33,591 nucleotides of DNA from CAZDHT01 sp964505325 (GCA_964505325.1 CAZDHT010000026.1:1-33591), one strand, 5' to 3'. Positions 1 to 8,552 are shown, counted from the first letter of the stretch. The notes: generated from the letters alone by a model not told the origin. Program-made: numbers and translations.

Positions 1-1
1 C

Positions 2-1120
2 TCGCACCACCAGCGGGCGGACGAACTGGCCGGACTGCTCAAGATGCGGGAGTTGAACCCAGGCTCCTTCTGGCTCGGATGGATGTCGCTCGTGTGGCTG
101 GACCCGGCGCAGGCGGGCGGATCGGTCGACAAGCTGCCCAAGACCGTGTTCTTCCCCGACGTCGGCGTGATGGTGGCGCGCGACGGCTGGAAGGTGAACG
201 ACGTCGCGGCGATGTTCAAGTGCGGACCGTTCGGCGGATACAAGCTCAACGAGTTCCGCAACAAGAGCAACTTCAAGTACATCAACGTCGCCCACGACGA
301 CCCCGACGCCAACACGTTCATCCTCCACGCGAAGGGCGCGATGCTGGCCGAAACCGACGGCTACTCCAAGCACAAGCAGAGCAGCAACCACAACACCATC
401 CTCATCAACCGCATGGGCCAGATGTCAGTCGGGCGGCCGGAAGGCGGCGGCTGGACCCAGCCCGGCAGGGGCGACATGACCAAGATGGCCGTGGTCACCG
501 CGTACAAGGATGCCGGCGACGTGGTCGTGGTCGAGGGCGAGGCGGCGGGGTCGTACCTCAAGTACACCGACCGAAAGACGGGCCGGTCCCGGCCGGGGCT
601 CAGCCGCTACCGTCGGACGTTCGTTTGGGTCAAGGGCAGCTACATCCTCGTGCTCGACGACATCCGCGCCCCCAGCGAGGTCGAGGTCACTTGGCTCATG
701 CAGGGGCCGACGCTCGAAGAAGTCGACAAGACGGCGGGCAAGTATCGGCTCAAGAAAGACAAAGCCCTCTGCGCCTTCCAAATCCTCGCCGACCAACCCC
801 TCGCTTCGAAGATCGCCGTCTCGACCGCCGACAACCGCGGCAAGCCGCTCGGCTGGCAGCAGCTCCAGGCCACAGCCAAGACAAAGTCGCTTCGCGTGCT
901 GAGCGCCTACAATCCCTGGGGGCTGGCGAAGCTGGACGTCGCGTTCAAGCCCGCCGGCCAGGACAGCGCAACCATCACGGTGACCGGGCCGAAGTTCAAG
1001 GACACCTGGGGTTGGCAGGCGGCGACGGGGAAGTTCAGCCCATCGACGCTGGAAGGCGAACGCAAGGGCGGCTTCGCGGTCATGGTGGACGAAGAAGCGG
1101 CCCCGCCCAAGCCGGAGTAG
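2..1120 (+). CDS. Heparinase II/III-family protein, C-terminal part (5' truncated by window edge)
   Basis: The frame is open from base 2 with no stop, so the gene begins outside the window; an internal ATG at 44 should not be taken as the start. What is visible is the beta-sandwich half of the heparinase II/III fold. A segment around bases 270-400 reads HDDPDANTFILHAKG, then TDGYSKHK and SSNHNTILIN. This is the family pattern of H-x-H/D-P-D-x-N-x-F-x-L followed by a GY loop and HNT. Relatives are polysaccharide lyases of the PL12/15/17/21 type that cleave uronic-acid glycans by beta-elimination; the (alpha/alpha) toroid that carries part of the active site is not in view. The stop lies 24 nt before the start of the binding-protein gene, so the lyase and the transporter are probably co-transcribed. 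Family assignment is fairly secure; substrate is unknown. Confidence 0.8.
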   Translation, partial: SHHQRADELAGLLKMRELNPGSFWLGWMSLVWLDPAQAGGSVDKLPKTVFFPDVGVMVARDGWKVNDVAAMFKCGPFGGYKLNEFRNKSNFKYINVAHDDPDANTFILHAKGAMLAETDGYSKHKQSSNHNTILINRMGQMSVGRPEGGGWTQPGRGDMTKMAVVTAYKDAGDVVVVEGEAAGSYLKYTDRKTGRSRPGLSRYRRTFVWVKGSYILVLDDIRAPSEVEVTWLMQGPTLEEVDKTAGKYRLKKDKALCAFQILADQPLASKIAVSTADNRGKPLGWQQLQATAKTKSLRVLSAYNPWGLAKLDVAFKPAGQDSATITVTGPKFKDTWGWQAATGKFSPSTLEGERKGGFAVMVDEEAAPPKPE

Positions 1121-1144
1121 GCCGGCCCCGTTCGGAGCGCGAGC

Positions 1145-4100
1145 GTGCTGAGATTCCTGGTGAGGATGCTGATCGTCGTCGCGGTCTGCGTCGCCGCGCT
1201 CGTGATCACGCAGCACGCGCTCACCCGCGACGAGGCCGGCGACACGTCTGGGGCGGCGGACGGCCGCCCGCCCACGCGGCAGGTGACCGTGGCCGACGTC
1301 ATCGCGGCGAAGATCCCCTCCCCCGTGCTGACCCGCGTGTCGCTCCCCGGGTTCAGCTACCGGGATGCGTTCCCCGACGCCACCGGCGGGCCCGAGGTGG
1401 TCATCACCCGGTTCGGCCAGGCGCCGATGCTGACCGACCGCGGCCGGATGCCCGAGGCTTGGCGCCGGCACTACCCCGAGACGCTCCCGCCGGTGGCGGA
1501 GCGGCTGCCGCGGAACCCCGCCGTCGTTCGCGGCCCCGACGGCATCGGCCAGTACGGCGGCGTGTGGCGGCGTTGCACCAACGCCTACTACGACATCGAC
1601 CGCAAGATTGGCAGCGAGAGCTTCGTGCGGTTCGATCCGTCCGGCCGGGTCCAGCCCGGCGTGGCCTATAAGTGGGAGGTCACCGACAGCAATCGCGTCT
1701 ATACCTTCCATTTGCGCAAGGGACACCGCTGGTCCGACGGGCATCCGTTCACCACGGCGGACATCCTGTGTGTGTGCAACACGCTGATCGGGTCAGCCCA
1801 CTGGCCCAGCCCGCCGAACTGGATGCAGGCGACGGACGGGACGGCGATGCTGTACGTGGCGGACGTGCTCGACTGGCCGGGCCTCGCGGCGAAGATCGTC
1901 CAGGAGGCGTCGGCTGAGGGGGCCTCACCCGGCCGGCAGGTCGCCGGGGTCGGCGGCAAGGGACTGCTCGACCTCTTCAAGCAGGCCCGGGGCGGCCCGC
2001 CGCCGGAGGCCGCCCGCTACCGCATCGTCGGCCTGCTCAACAAGTGCTTCCGCAGGAAGGAGCTGTTCGATGCCGCGACCTGGGCCGGGCTGGACTTGAA
2101 CGCGGGGCCGGACGCCCTGCGCCGGCGTGGGGCCTCGCGGCTCTCGCCGGAGGAGCTCGAGCGGCTCATTCTGCTGCTCGAACGGAACGACCTGTTCGAG
2201 CGCGCGAGGCAGGACGTCGCGGCGCTGAGCGCCGCCGAGTTGAGCAAGCTCAACCTGCTGCTCTTTCGTGCCGCGTATCGGGGGCTGGTCGATATCGCGC
2301 GGTTGAAGCGGGTCAAGATCGAGGCCGTGCCCGACGCCGACGGCGACACCAGCCACATCATCCGCTTCACCTTCCCGCGGCCCAATGCGATCTTCCTGGA
2401 GAAGACCGCCACGTTCATGTTCTACCGCGGCCTGTTCGGGCTGCCCCGGCACTACACGTCCCGGTACCACCCCCAGGGCTCGGCCGTCCTCAACGTCGTC
2501 GATGTCCTCGACTGGCCGGGCTTCCTCCGGGCGATCCAGCAGGAGGGCACGCCGCCCGGGCGCCTGCAAGCGCTGCTCGACGAGTCGACCAAACAGAAGA
2601 TCGCCGCCGGCCCGGCTGAGGCGGACCGGCGGGGGATCGTCGACGCCGTCAACAAAGCCCTGAACAGCAAGATGTTCTATGACGAGGCTGCGTGGTCGGG
2701 GATCGATCTCTCCGCCGAGTACGGGCGACTCGTGGCGAAGGGATTCTCCCAACTCCGCCGAGACCGCGCCGGGATGAACCGCGCCAAGCAACTCCTGGTC
2801 CGCGAGGATCTGCTGGCGCGCGTGCACAAGGGAGGCATCGGCGGCCTGAGCGACGCCGAGCGTTTCCGCTTCAATCTGATGATGCTCCGCGCGGCGTGCC
2901 AGACCGGCGGCGCCGGCGCGCCGTTGGTCGCCAAGAACCGCGAGGACGCGCTCAACCGCGCCGCCCAGAGTCACCCGCGGAAGTACACCAGTTGGGTCAA
3001 CCAACTGCGGGCGCTGGGGAACTATCACCCCGACGAGAACCCGCACATGCCCACGCTGGGCGCCTGGCGTGTCGTGTCCGAGAAGAAGGAGCCGGTGCTC
3101 GTGGCCGTGCGCAATCCGTACTACTACAAGGTGGACGTGCAGGGCAACCAACTCCCCTACATCGACGCGATCGAGACGATCAAGGAGACGCGGAAGAACA
3201 ACATCCTGATGAAGCTGGCCAGCGGGGGCGTCCACTTCCAGTGCCGCGAGATCTCGTTCGAAGACTTCACCGTGCTCAAGCAGAGCGAGAAACAGGGCGG
3301 CTACGAGATCCGCCTCTGGGCCAACGACTACTGCGGCGAGGTAACCTTCTATCCGCTCCAGGCGCACAAGGACCCCGTCTACGCGCGGCTGTTCGGCGAC
3401 CGCCGCTTCCGCCACGCCCTGTCGCTCGCGCTCAATCGACAGGAGATCATCGACGTCGTCTACAAGGGCATCGGCGCCCCGGCCCAGTTCTCCGTCCCCA
3501 AGGGCTCGCCCTACTACAGCGACGTGCACGCGAAGATCTCCATCAAGCATGACCCCGACAAGGCGAACAGGCTGCTCGACGAGATGGGACTGACCAAGCG
3601 TGCGGCGGACGGCACTCGCCTCCTGTGGGACGGCCGGCCGCTGATCATCAACCTGGACGCGGCGCCCGAGCGGCCGCTGCCGGTCGTCCAGATGGCCGCG
3701 GAGTACTTCCGCAAGATCGGCGTCAACGCCCGCGTGAAAATCCGCAGCGGCAGCTTGCTCAACCGCTACATCTCGATCGGCATCCTCGACGTCGGGGTGC
3801 ACAAGGAGGGCGGGAACTACTTCGGCCCGCTCTGCGCCGGCGGATACGCGCCGACGCACCCGGCCGAGTGCGGCCAGTGGGCCCAGTGGGTGGCGTACAT
3901 GCGGAGCGGCGGCCGCAGCGGCTGGGAGCCGCCCGACCGCATGCACGAGATCGAGCGGCTGTGGGAGAAGGTCATCACCGCGCCCAACGACAAGGCGAAA
4001 CTCGAGGCCTGGCAGCGGCTCTCCGAGCGTACGGCGCGGGACCTGCCCATCATCGGCCTGATGACGTCGCCGGGGAAGCCGGTGTACGTGCGGAACGATT

Positions 4101-4195
4101 TCAAGAACGTTCCGAAGTTGGCGCTGGCAGGCTGGATCGCCCACGAGCCGGCCAACTGTTGCCCCGAAGTCTTCTACATCGAGCAGAGGCGCTGA
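1145..4195 (+). CDS. ABC transporter substrate-binding protein, family 5 (SBP_bac_5), with two inserted repeat modules
   Basis: Periplasmic solute-binding protein of an Opp/Dpp-type importer. The GTG start has GGAG at 1134-1137, seven bases upstream. Residues 4-24 form one hydrophobic N-terminal segment; the C15 region lacks a proper lipobox, so it is probably a signal anchor or Sec signal. Family 5 landmarks are present: an RKGHRWSDGHPFTTADIL segment near 191-208, GNQLPYIDAIE near 667-677, and RRFRHALSLALNRQEI in the second half. At 1016 residues it is nearly twice the family norm of about 500-600. The excess is two homologous insertions, residues 238-378 and 451-585, each opening with VxDVLDWPG and closing with a LSxAE...NL...RAA segment. 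They interrupt the ligand-binding fold on either side of the segment IIRFTFPRPNAIFLEK. Its place between a lyase and permeases suggests an oligosaccharide rather than peptide ligand (inference). Confidence 0.9.
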   Translation: MLRFLVRMLIVVAVCVAALVITQHALTRDEAGDTSGAADGRPPTRQVTVADVIAAKIPSPVLTRVSLPGFSYRDAFPDATGGPEVVITRFGQAPMLTDRGRMPEAWRRHYPETLPPVAERLPRNPAVVRGPDGIGQYGGVWRRCTNAYYDIDRKIGSESFVRFDPSGRVQPGVAYKWEVTDSNRVYTFHLRKGHRWSDGHPFTTADILCVCNTLIGSAHWPSPPNWMQATDGTAMLYVADVLDWPGLAAKIVQEASAEGASPGRQVAGVGGKGLLDLFKQARGGPPPEAARYRIVGLLNKCFRRKELFDAATWAGLDLNAGPDALRRRGASRLSPEELERLILLLERNDLFERARQDVAALSAAELSKLNLLLFRAAYRGLVDIARLKRVKIEAVPDADGDTSHIIRFTFPRPNAIFLEKTATFMFYRGLFGLPRHYTSRYHPQGSAVLNVVDVLDWPGFLRAIQQEGTPPGRLQALLDESTKQKIAAGPAEADRRGIVDAVNKALNSKMFYDEAAWSGIDLSAEYGRLVAKGFSQLRRDRAGMNRAKQLLVREDLLARVHKGGIGGLSDAERFRFNLMMLRAACQTGGAGAPLVAKNREDALNRAAQSHPRKYTSWVNQLRALGNYHPDENPHMPTLGAWRVVSEKKEPVLVAVRNPYYYKVDVQGNQLPYIDAIETIKETRKNNILMKLASGGVHFQCREISFEDFTVLKQSEKQGGYEIRLWANDYCGEVTFYPLQAHKDPVYARLFGDRRFRHALSLALNRQEIIDVVYKGIGAPAQFSVPKGSPYYSDVHAKISIKHDPDKANRLLDEMGLTKRAADGTRLLWDGRPLIINLDAAPERPLPVVQMAAEYFRKIGVNARVKIRSGSLLNRYISIGILDVGVHKEGGNYFGPLCAGGYAPTHPAECGQWAQWVAYMRSGGRSGWEPPDRMHEIERLWEKVITAPNDKAKLEAWQRLSERTARDLPIIGLMTSPGKPVYVRNDFKNVPKLALAGWIAHEPANCCPEVFYIEQRR
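1856..2278 (+). repeat. Inserted module, copy 1, inside the binding protein
   Basis: Encodes residues 238-378 of the binding protein. It starts VADVLDWPG, contains IVGLLNKCFRRKELFDAAT followed by WAGLDL, and ends LSAAELSKLNLLLFRAAY. By eye it aligns with copy 2 at both ends and in the middle: 8 of 9 residues identical at the opening, about 12 of 27 in the middle segment and 9 of 18 at the close. It is predicted to be mainly helical from its spacing of leucines and charged residues. Function unknown. Confidence 0.75.
2495..2899 (+). repeat. Inserted module, copy 2, inside the binding protein
   Basis: Encodes residues 451-585. It starts VVDVLDWPG, contains IVDAVNKALNSKMFYDEAA followed by WSGIDL, and ends LSDAERFRFNLMMLRAAC. 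The nucleotide sequences of the two copies have diverged, so this is an old protein-level duplication rather than a recent DNA repeat. The core SBP sequence resumes after it at NPHMPTLGAW. Confidence 0.75.
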
Positions 4196-4197
4196 CC

Positions 4198-5190
4198 GTG
4201 CTCAGACGCTACGTCATCAAACGCCTGCTCATCGCGATCCCGGTCCTGCTCGTCATCTCGTTCGTCGTCTTCCTGGTCATCGAGCTGCCGCCGGGCAGCT
4301 TCCTCGACAGCCGCATCGAGGCGATGCAGAAGGAAGGCGAGGTGGACTGGGTGGAGATCGAGGCCCTGCGCGGCCGCTACCACTTCGACCGCCCGCTCAT
4401 CATCCAGTATTACCACTGGATCGCCGGCTTCGTTCGCGGCAACCTGGGCAAGAGCTTCGAGGACGACGCCGAGGTCAGCGAGGTCCTGGCCGACCTGCTC
4501 CCGGTGACCATCGCCATCAGCGTCTGCACGCTGCTTTTCACCTGGGCGATTGCGATCCCCTTCGGCATAATCGCGGCGGTCAAGCGGAACACGGTGTGGG
4601 ACTACATCCTGACGTTCATCGGCCTGGCGGCGATGGCCACGCCGGCGTTCGTCATCGCGTTGGTCTTCCAGGTCATCCTGCAGGCGCTCTGGCCAGGCTT
4701 CGACCCCACGGGCCTCATGAGCCGGCAGTTCGTCGGCCAGCCGCTGACCGTGGCCGCGGTGTGGGACGTGGCGGCACACCTGCTCGTGCCCATCCTTATC
4801 CTCGGCGTGGGCGGCACGGCGGGGATGATCCGAATCCTGCGGGCGAACGTCATCGACGAATTGAAGAAACAGTACGTGCTGTGCGCCCGGGCGCGGGGGC
4901 TGCATCCCGCGCTGGTGATCCTGCGCTACCCGGTCCGGGTCGCCATCAACCCGCTGATCTCCAGCGTGGGGCTTATCCTCCCGCGGATCATCTCGGGCTC
5001 GGTGATCGTCGCGCAGGTGCTCAGCCTGCCAACCGTCGGGCCGAAGCTGCTCCAGGCGTTGAAGAGCCAGGACACCTACCTGGCCGCGAGCATCGTGTTC
5101 ATCCAGTGCATCCTGGCCGTGGTCGGCATCCTGTTGTCGGACATTCTGTTGGCGGTCGTGGACCCGCGGATCAAGTTCGGCGGCAAGTAA
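4198..5190 (+). CDS. ABC transporter permease, OppB/DppB type
   Basis: Inner-membrane permease of the importer, 330 residues, close to the usual length. The GTG start at 4198 lies two bases after the stop of the binding-protein gene. The reading frame continues open upstream, but the sequence there is arginine-rich shadow of the preceding gene, and the first typical residues (MLRRYVIKRLLIAIPVLLVI) begin at 4198. There is an N-terminal membrane segment at residues 10-30, then a periplasmic stretch with the FVRGNLGKSF motif common in DppB proteins. A block of about five further membrane helices follows, with the EAA-loop region (CARARGLHPALVILRYPVR) that docks on the ATPases. The C-terminal DPRIKF is also typical. 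Translationally coupled to its neighbours by very short gaps. Confidence 0.92.
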   Translation: MLRRYVIKRLLIAIPVLLVISFVVFLVIELPPGSFLDSRIEAMQKEGEVDWVEIEALRGRYHFDRPLIIQYYHWIAGFVRGNLGKSFEDDAEVSEVLADLLPVTIAISVCTLLFTWAIAIPFGIIAAVKRNTVWDYILTFIGLAAMATPAFVIALVFQVILQALWPGFDPTGLMSRQFVGQPLTVAAVWDVAAHLLVPILILGVGGTAGMIRILRANVIDELKKQYVLCARARGLHPALVILRYPVRVAINPLISSVGLILPRIISGSVIVAQVLSLPTVGPKLLQALKSQDTYLAASIVFIQCILAVVGILLSDILLAVVDPRIKFGGK

Positions 5191-5199
5191 GACGAGGGT

Positions 5200-6342
5200 A
5201 TGGCGGACGAAGCCAAACAAGCGGGACCGCGGAGCGACTCGCAGGCGGCGGAGAAGGTCGCCTACTACGAAGCCTCGCAGTGGAAGCTGATGTGGCGGCG
5301 GTTCCGCAAGCACCGCATCGCCTTCTGGTGCGTCCACGTCGTTCTGCTGCTTTACGCCGTGTGCCTGTTCTGTGACTTCTTCGCGCCGTACGATCCGCGA
5401 AAGATCCACGCCGGCGCGGTGAACCTGCCGCCGCAGATGCTCCGCGTCGGGCGAGTAGACGGCTCCGTTCTGCCGCGGCCCTACGTTCATCCGTTCGTGA
5501 TGGAGAAGGACCCGGTGACGTTGCGCCGGCAATACCGCGTGGACCGCGAGACACGGATCCCCGTCTGCTTCTTCGTAAGCGGCCACGAGTGGAAGTTCCT
5601 GGGCCTGCTCAGAACGGACCTGCACCTGTTCGGCGCCGCAGACGGACGGCCCTGCTTCCTGCTGGGCACCGGGCCGCTGGGGCAGGACCTGTTCAGCCGG
5701 ATCCTCTACGGCGGCCGCATCTCGCTGCTGCTCGGCCTGACCGGCGTGCTGCTCACGTTCGTGCTCGGCATCGCGCTGGGCGGTATCAGCGGCTACTACG
5801 GCGGCAAGATCGACATGGTCATCCAGCGCGTCGCCGAGGTGTTCCAGTCGGTCCCCAAAATCCCCATCTGGTTGGCGCTGGCCGCAGCCATCCCCAAGAA
5901 TTGGACCAGCTTCCAGGTCTACTTCGGCATGACCCTGATCCTGGCCTGCATGGGCTGGACGGGCCTGTGCCGAGTGGTGCGGGGCAAGCTGCTCGCCCTG
6001 CGCGAGGAGGACTACGCCCGCGCGGCGATGCTGGCCGGCGCCTCGGAGCGGCGGATCATCTTTGTGCATCTCATCCCGAACTTCCTCAGCCATATCATCG
6101 CCAGCCTGACGTTGGCGATTCCCGGAATGATCCTGGCCGAAACATCGCTCAGCTTCCTCGGCCTCGGCCTGCGCCCGCCGATGGTGAGCTGGGGCGTCCT
6201 GCTCGAACAGGCCGGCTCCGTCGAAGTGGTGAAGAACCAGCCGTGGCTGTTGCTCCCCGCGGCGATGGTGGTGGTCACGGTGCTGTCGCTCAACTTCGTT
6301 GGTGAGGGCCTGCGCGACGCCGCAGACCCCTACGCAGATTAG
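5200..6342 (+). CDS. ABC transporter permease, OppC/DppC type, with long periplasmic loop
   Basis: Second membrane subunit of the importer, 380 residues, longer than the roughly 300 of a classical OppC. A cytoplasmic N-terminus leads to the first membrane segment (about residues 42-62). A loop of about 95 residues follows before the conserved LLGTGPLGQDLFSRILYGGR motif that starts the transport domain. The loop contains HPFVMEKDP, VCFFVSGHEWKFLGL and DLHLFGA. Five more membrane segments follow, with the EAA region ARAAMLAGASERRIIFVHLIPN and the terminal GEGLRDAADPYA that marks the family. Starts nine bases after the first permease stops. Extended loops of this kind are known in a subgroup of OppC-like permeases; its role here, possibly contact with the enlarged binding protein, is inference. 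Confidence 0.92.
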   Translation: MADEAKQAGPRSDSQAAEKVAYYEASQWKLMWRRFRKHRIAFWCVHVVLLLYAVCLFCDFFAPYDPRKIHAGAVNLPPQMLRVGRVDGSVLPRPYVHPFVMEKDPVTLRRQYRVDRETRIPVCFFVSGHEWKFLGLLRTDLHLFGAADGRPCFLLGTGPLGQDLFSRILYGGRISLLLGLTGVLLTFVLGIALGGISGYYGGKIDMVIQRVAEVFQSVPKIPIWLALAAAIPKNWTSFQVYFGMTLILACMGWTGLCRVVRGKLLALREEDYARAAMLAGASERRIIFVHLIPNFLSHIIASLTLAIPGMILAETSLSFLGLGLRPPMVSWGVLLEQAGSVEVVKNQPWLLLPAAMVVVTVLSLNFVGEGLRDAADPYAD

Positions 6343-6351
6343 GGACGTGTG

Positions 6352-7356
6352 ATGCCCGAGCCCGTGCTGGAACTCAGGGACGTTCACGTCGAGTACAACA
6401 CCGACGACGGGATCGTCCATGCCGTCCGCGGCGCCAGCTACGAGGTCTTCGCGGACGAGACGCTCGCCCTGGTCGGCGAGAGCGGCTGCGGCAAGAGCCA
6501 GAGCGCCTACGCCGCAATGGGGCTGATCCAGCCGCCCGGACGCGTGACCCGCGGCCGGATTCTCTTCCACCCGAACGGCGGCGGACCGGTTGACCTCGCC
6601 GGGCTCCACCGCAACAGCCGTGAGATGCGCCGCATCCGCGGCGGGCAAGTCTCGATGATCTTTCAGGAGCCGATGACCGCCCTGAGCCCCGTCCACCGCA
6701 TCGGGACGCAGTTGGACGAAGTGCTCCGCCTGCACACGGACCTCGACCGGCGGAAGCGGTTCGACCGGGCCTGCGACCTGCTGACCAAGGTGGGCATCCC
6801 CGACGCGGAAAAGCGGTGGGAGCAGTACAGCTTCGAGTTCTCCGGCGGGATGCGCCAGCGCATCATGATCGCCATCGCGCTGGCGTGTCATCCACGCGTG
6901 TTGTTCGCCGACGAGCCGACCACCGGCGTCGACGTGACCATCCAGGCGCAGATCCTCGAACTGATCAGGTCGCTCCAGGCGCAGACGCGCATGGCCGTCG
7001 TGCTCATCACGCACGACCTGGCCGTCGTGGCCGAGACGGCCGACCGCGTGGCGGTGATGTACCTGGGGCGGATCGTGGAGTTGAGCGACGTGAAGACCAT
7101 TTTCGCGTCGCCGCGACACCCCTACACGGTCGCGCTGATGAAGTCCGTCATCGGCTCGCCCTTGGCGTCCGACGGCCGCTTGCAGACCATCCGCGGGACG
7201 GTACCGGGGCCGCTGGAGCGCGTCGCCGGCTGTCCGTTCCATCCGCGGTGCGACCGGATGATCCCGGATGTGTGTGACTGTGTGCTGCCGGAATTTGAGC
7301 CGGTGGACGACAAGACGATGGCCGCTTGCCATCTGTACGGAAAAGGAGACGCATAG
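6352..7356 (+). CDS. ABC transporter ATP-binding protein, OppD/DppD type
   Basis: First ATPase of the importer. All nucleotide-binding motifs are visible: Walker A GESGCGKS, Q-loop MIFQEPMTALSP, signature FSGGMRQR, Walker B VLFADEPTTGVD and the H-loop ITHDL. The C-terminal oligopeptide-transporter extension (CPFHPRCDRM) contributes cysteines typical of this subfamily. A GTG at 6349 is also in frame; the ATG at 6352 is preferred because AGGG at 6341-6344, overlapping the preceding stop, then sits seven bases upstream. Length (334 residues) is normal. It follows the second permease with only nine bases between stop and start, so it belongs to the same operon. Confidence 0.92.
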   Translation: MPEPVLELRDVHVEYNTDDGIVHAVRGASYEVFADETLALVGESGCGKSQSAYAAMGLIQPPGRVTRGRILFHPNGGGPVDLAGLHRNSREMRRIRGGQVSMIFQEPMTALSPVHRIGTQLDEVLRLHTDLDRRKRFDRACDLLTKVGIPDAEKRWEQYSFEFSGGMRQRIMIAIALACHPRVLFADEPTTGVDVTIQAQILELIRSLQAQTRMAVVLITHDLAVVAETADRVAVMYLGRIVELSDVKTIFASPRHPYTVALMKSVIGSPLASDGRLQTIRGTVPGPLERVAGCPFHPRCDRMIPDVCDCVLPEFEPVDDKTMAACHLYGKGDA

Positions 7357-7362
7357 GCGACG

Positions 7363-8358
7363 ATGCATCCACTTCTGCGAGTCGAACACCTGCGCGTGTG
7401 GTTTCCGAAGGAGACCAGCTTCTTCGGCGCGCCCACGTCGTGGGTCAAGGCCGTGGACGACGTGTGCTTCGAACTCCGCCGCGGAGAAACCCTCGCCATC
7501 GTCGGCGAGAGCGGCTCGGGCAAGACGACGACCGGCCTCGCCGTGCTGCGCGCCATCGCCCCCCGCGAGGGGAGCGTACAGTTCAGCCCCGACGGCCGCG
7601 ACGTCCACGAGCTGTCGGCCCTGCGCCAGAAGCAGATTCGCCCGCTGCGGCGGCACATGCAGATGATCTTCCAGGACCCCTTCTCGTCGCTGAACCCGCG
7701 GATGACGGTGCAGCAGATCGTGGCCGAGCCGCTCAAGGTCAACCGCGTCGGCACGAGCAAGGAGCGGCGGGAGCGCGTCCGCGGGCTGCTCAAAGAAGCG
7801 GGCCTCAGCGCTCAGTTCCTCAACCGCTACCCGCACGCGTTCTCCGGCGGCCAGCGGCAGCGGATCGTCATCGCGCGCGCGCTGGCGCTCAATCCCGCGC
7901 TCATCGTCTGCGACGAGCCCGTCTCGGCCCTCGACGTCTCCGTTCAGGCGCAGATCCTCAACCTGATGATGGACCTCAAGGAACGGCACGGCCTCGCCTA
8001 CCTGTTCATCGCCCACGACCTGGAGGTGGTGCGACACATTGCCGACCGCGTTGCCGTGATGTACGCCGGGCGGCTGGTCGAGGAAGGCACGAAGCGGCAG
8101 GTGTTCGACGAGCCGCTGCACCCCTATACGCGGGCGCTGCTGGCCGTGTCACCGAAGCCCGATCCCGAGGCGGAGCATCTGGGCGCCGTTCTGCACGGCG
8201 AGGTGCCCGATCCCTCCGATCTCCCCAGCGGCTGCGTCTTCCACCCCCGCTGCCCCGAGGCGATGGACTGCTGTCGCGAGGTCGTTCCCGCCCAGACCGA
8301 GACCCAGGGCCGGCGCATCCGATGCCTCCTCTACGAAGAGCTGGGCGAACGCGGCTGA
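7363..8358 (+). CDS. ABC transporter ATP-binding protein, OppF/DppF type
   Basis: Second ATPase, 331 residues, partner of the preceding OppD-type subunit. Motifs: Walker A GESGSGKTTTGLAVL, Q-loop MIFQDPFSSLNPRMTV, signature FSGGQRQRIVIARAL, Walker B LIVCDEPVSALDVSVQ, H-loop IAHDLEVVRHIAD. The C-terminal GCVFHPRCPEAMDCC again matches the oligopeptide-transporter extension. The ATG at 7363 lies six bases past the previous stop; AGGAG at 7344-7348 inside the end of the previous gene is a little far away (14 bases), so translational coupling probably helps initiation. This is the last gene of the plus-strand operon; the next gene is convergent. Confidence 0.92.
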   Translation: MHPLLRVEHLRVWFPKETSFFGAPTSWVKAVDDVCFELRRGETLAIVGESGSGKTTTGLAVLRAIAPREGSVQFSPDGRDVHELSALRQKQIRPLRRHMQMIFQDPFSSLNPRMTVQQIVAEPLKVNRVGTSKERRERVRGLLKEAGLSAQFLNRYPHAFSGGQRQRIVIARALALNPALIVCDEPVSALDVSVQAQILNLMMDLKERHGLAYLFIAHDLEVVRHIADRVAVMYAGRLVEEGTKRQVFDEPLHPYTRALLAVSPKPDPEAEHLGAVLHGEVPDPSDLPSGCVFHPRCPEAMDCCREVVPAQTETQGRRIRCLLYEELGERG

Positions 8359-8406
8359 AGGCGTGGGACGCTCAGACGCTCTACATCGGGCTGGGTCGGG
8401 CGTGGG

Positions 8407-8430
8407 TGAACGAATGCGTCGAATCGTTCA
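8407..8430 (+). terminator. Weak inverted repeat between convergent genes
   Basis: TGAACGA (8407-8413) and TCGTTCA (8424-8430) form a perfect 7-bp stem around a 10-base loop, 48 bases after the stop of the last transporter gene. No T-run follows on either strand, so if it terminates transcription it would not be a classical intrinsic terminator. The rest of the 194-base gap between the convergent stops (8359-8552) shows no convincing gene. Confidence 0.25.
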
Positions 8431-8552
8431 TACGACCAGCCGGGCTTCGTCGTGAACGTGTTGGACCTGTTCCTCGACTACCCTCTGCGCCTGATCGACG
8501 CGGTCAAGCACCTCCCGTTCCCCTTCTCCCCGCAGAGTTGCGGCCCGCCTGC

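Noticed and set aside
1925..4144. A 739-codon minus-strand open frame opposite the binding-protein gene
   Set aside because: Composition is typical of a high-GC antisense shadow. The plus strand carries family 5 binding-protein motifs throughout.
4174..8121. A 1315-codon open frame on the minus strand, antisense to the permease and ATPase genes
   Set aside because: The predicted product is a low-complexity mixture of R, H, D, Q and A with no domain. The opposite strand encodes four well-recognised transporter proteins, and stop-free shadows are expected at this GC content.
8410..8552. A short plus-strand reading frame in the convergent gap that looks somewhat protein-like (VVNVLDLFLDYPLRL)
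   Set aside because: No start with a ribosome binding site, the frame runs into the antisense of the next gene and ends as obvious shadow, and no family is recognised. It could be a decayed remnant but cannot be supported.
8515..8552. Small GC-rich hairpin (CCGCA/TGCGG) just after the stop of the GH123-like gene on the minus strand
   Set aside because: Only five base pairs and no T-run, so it is not convincing as a terminator.
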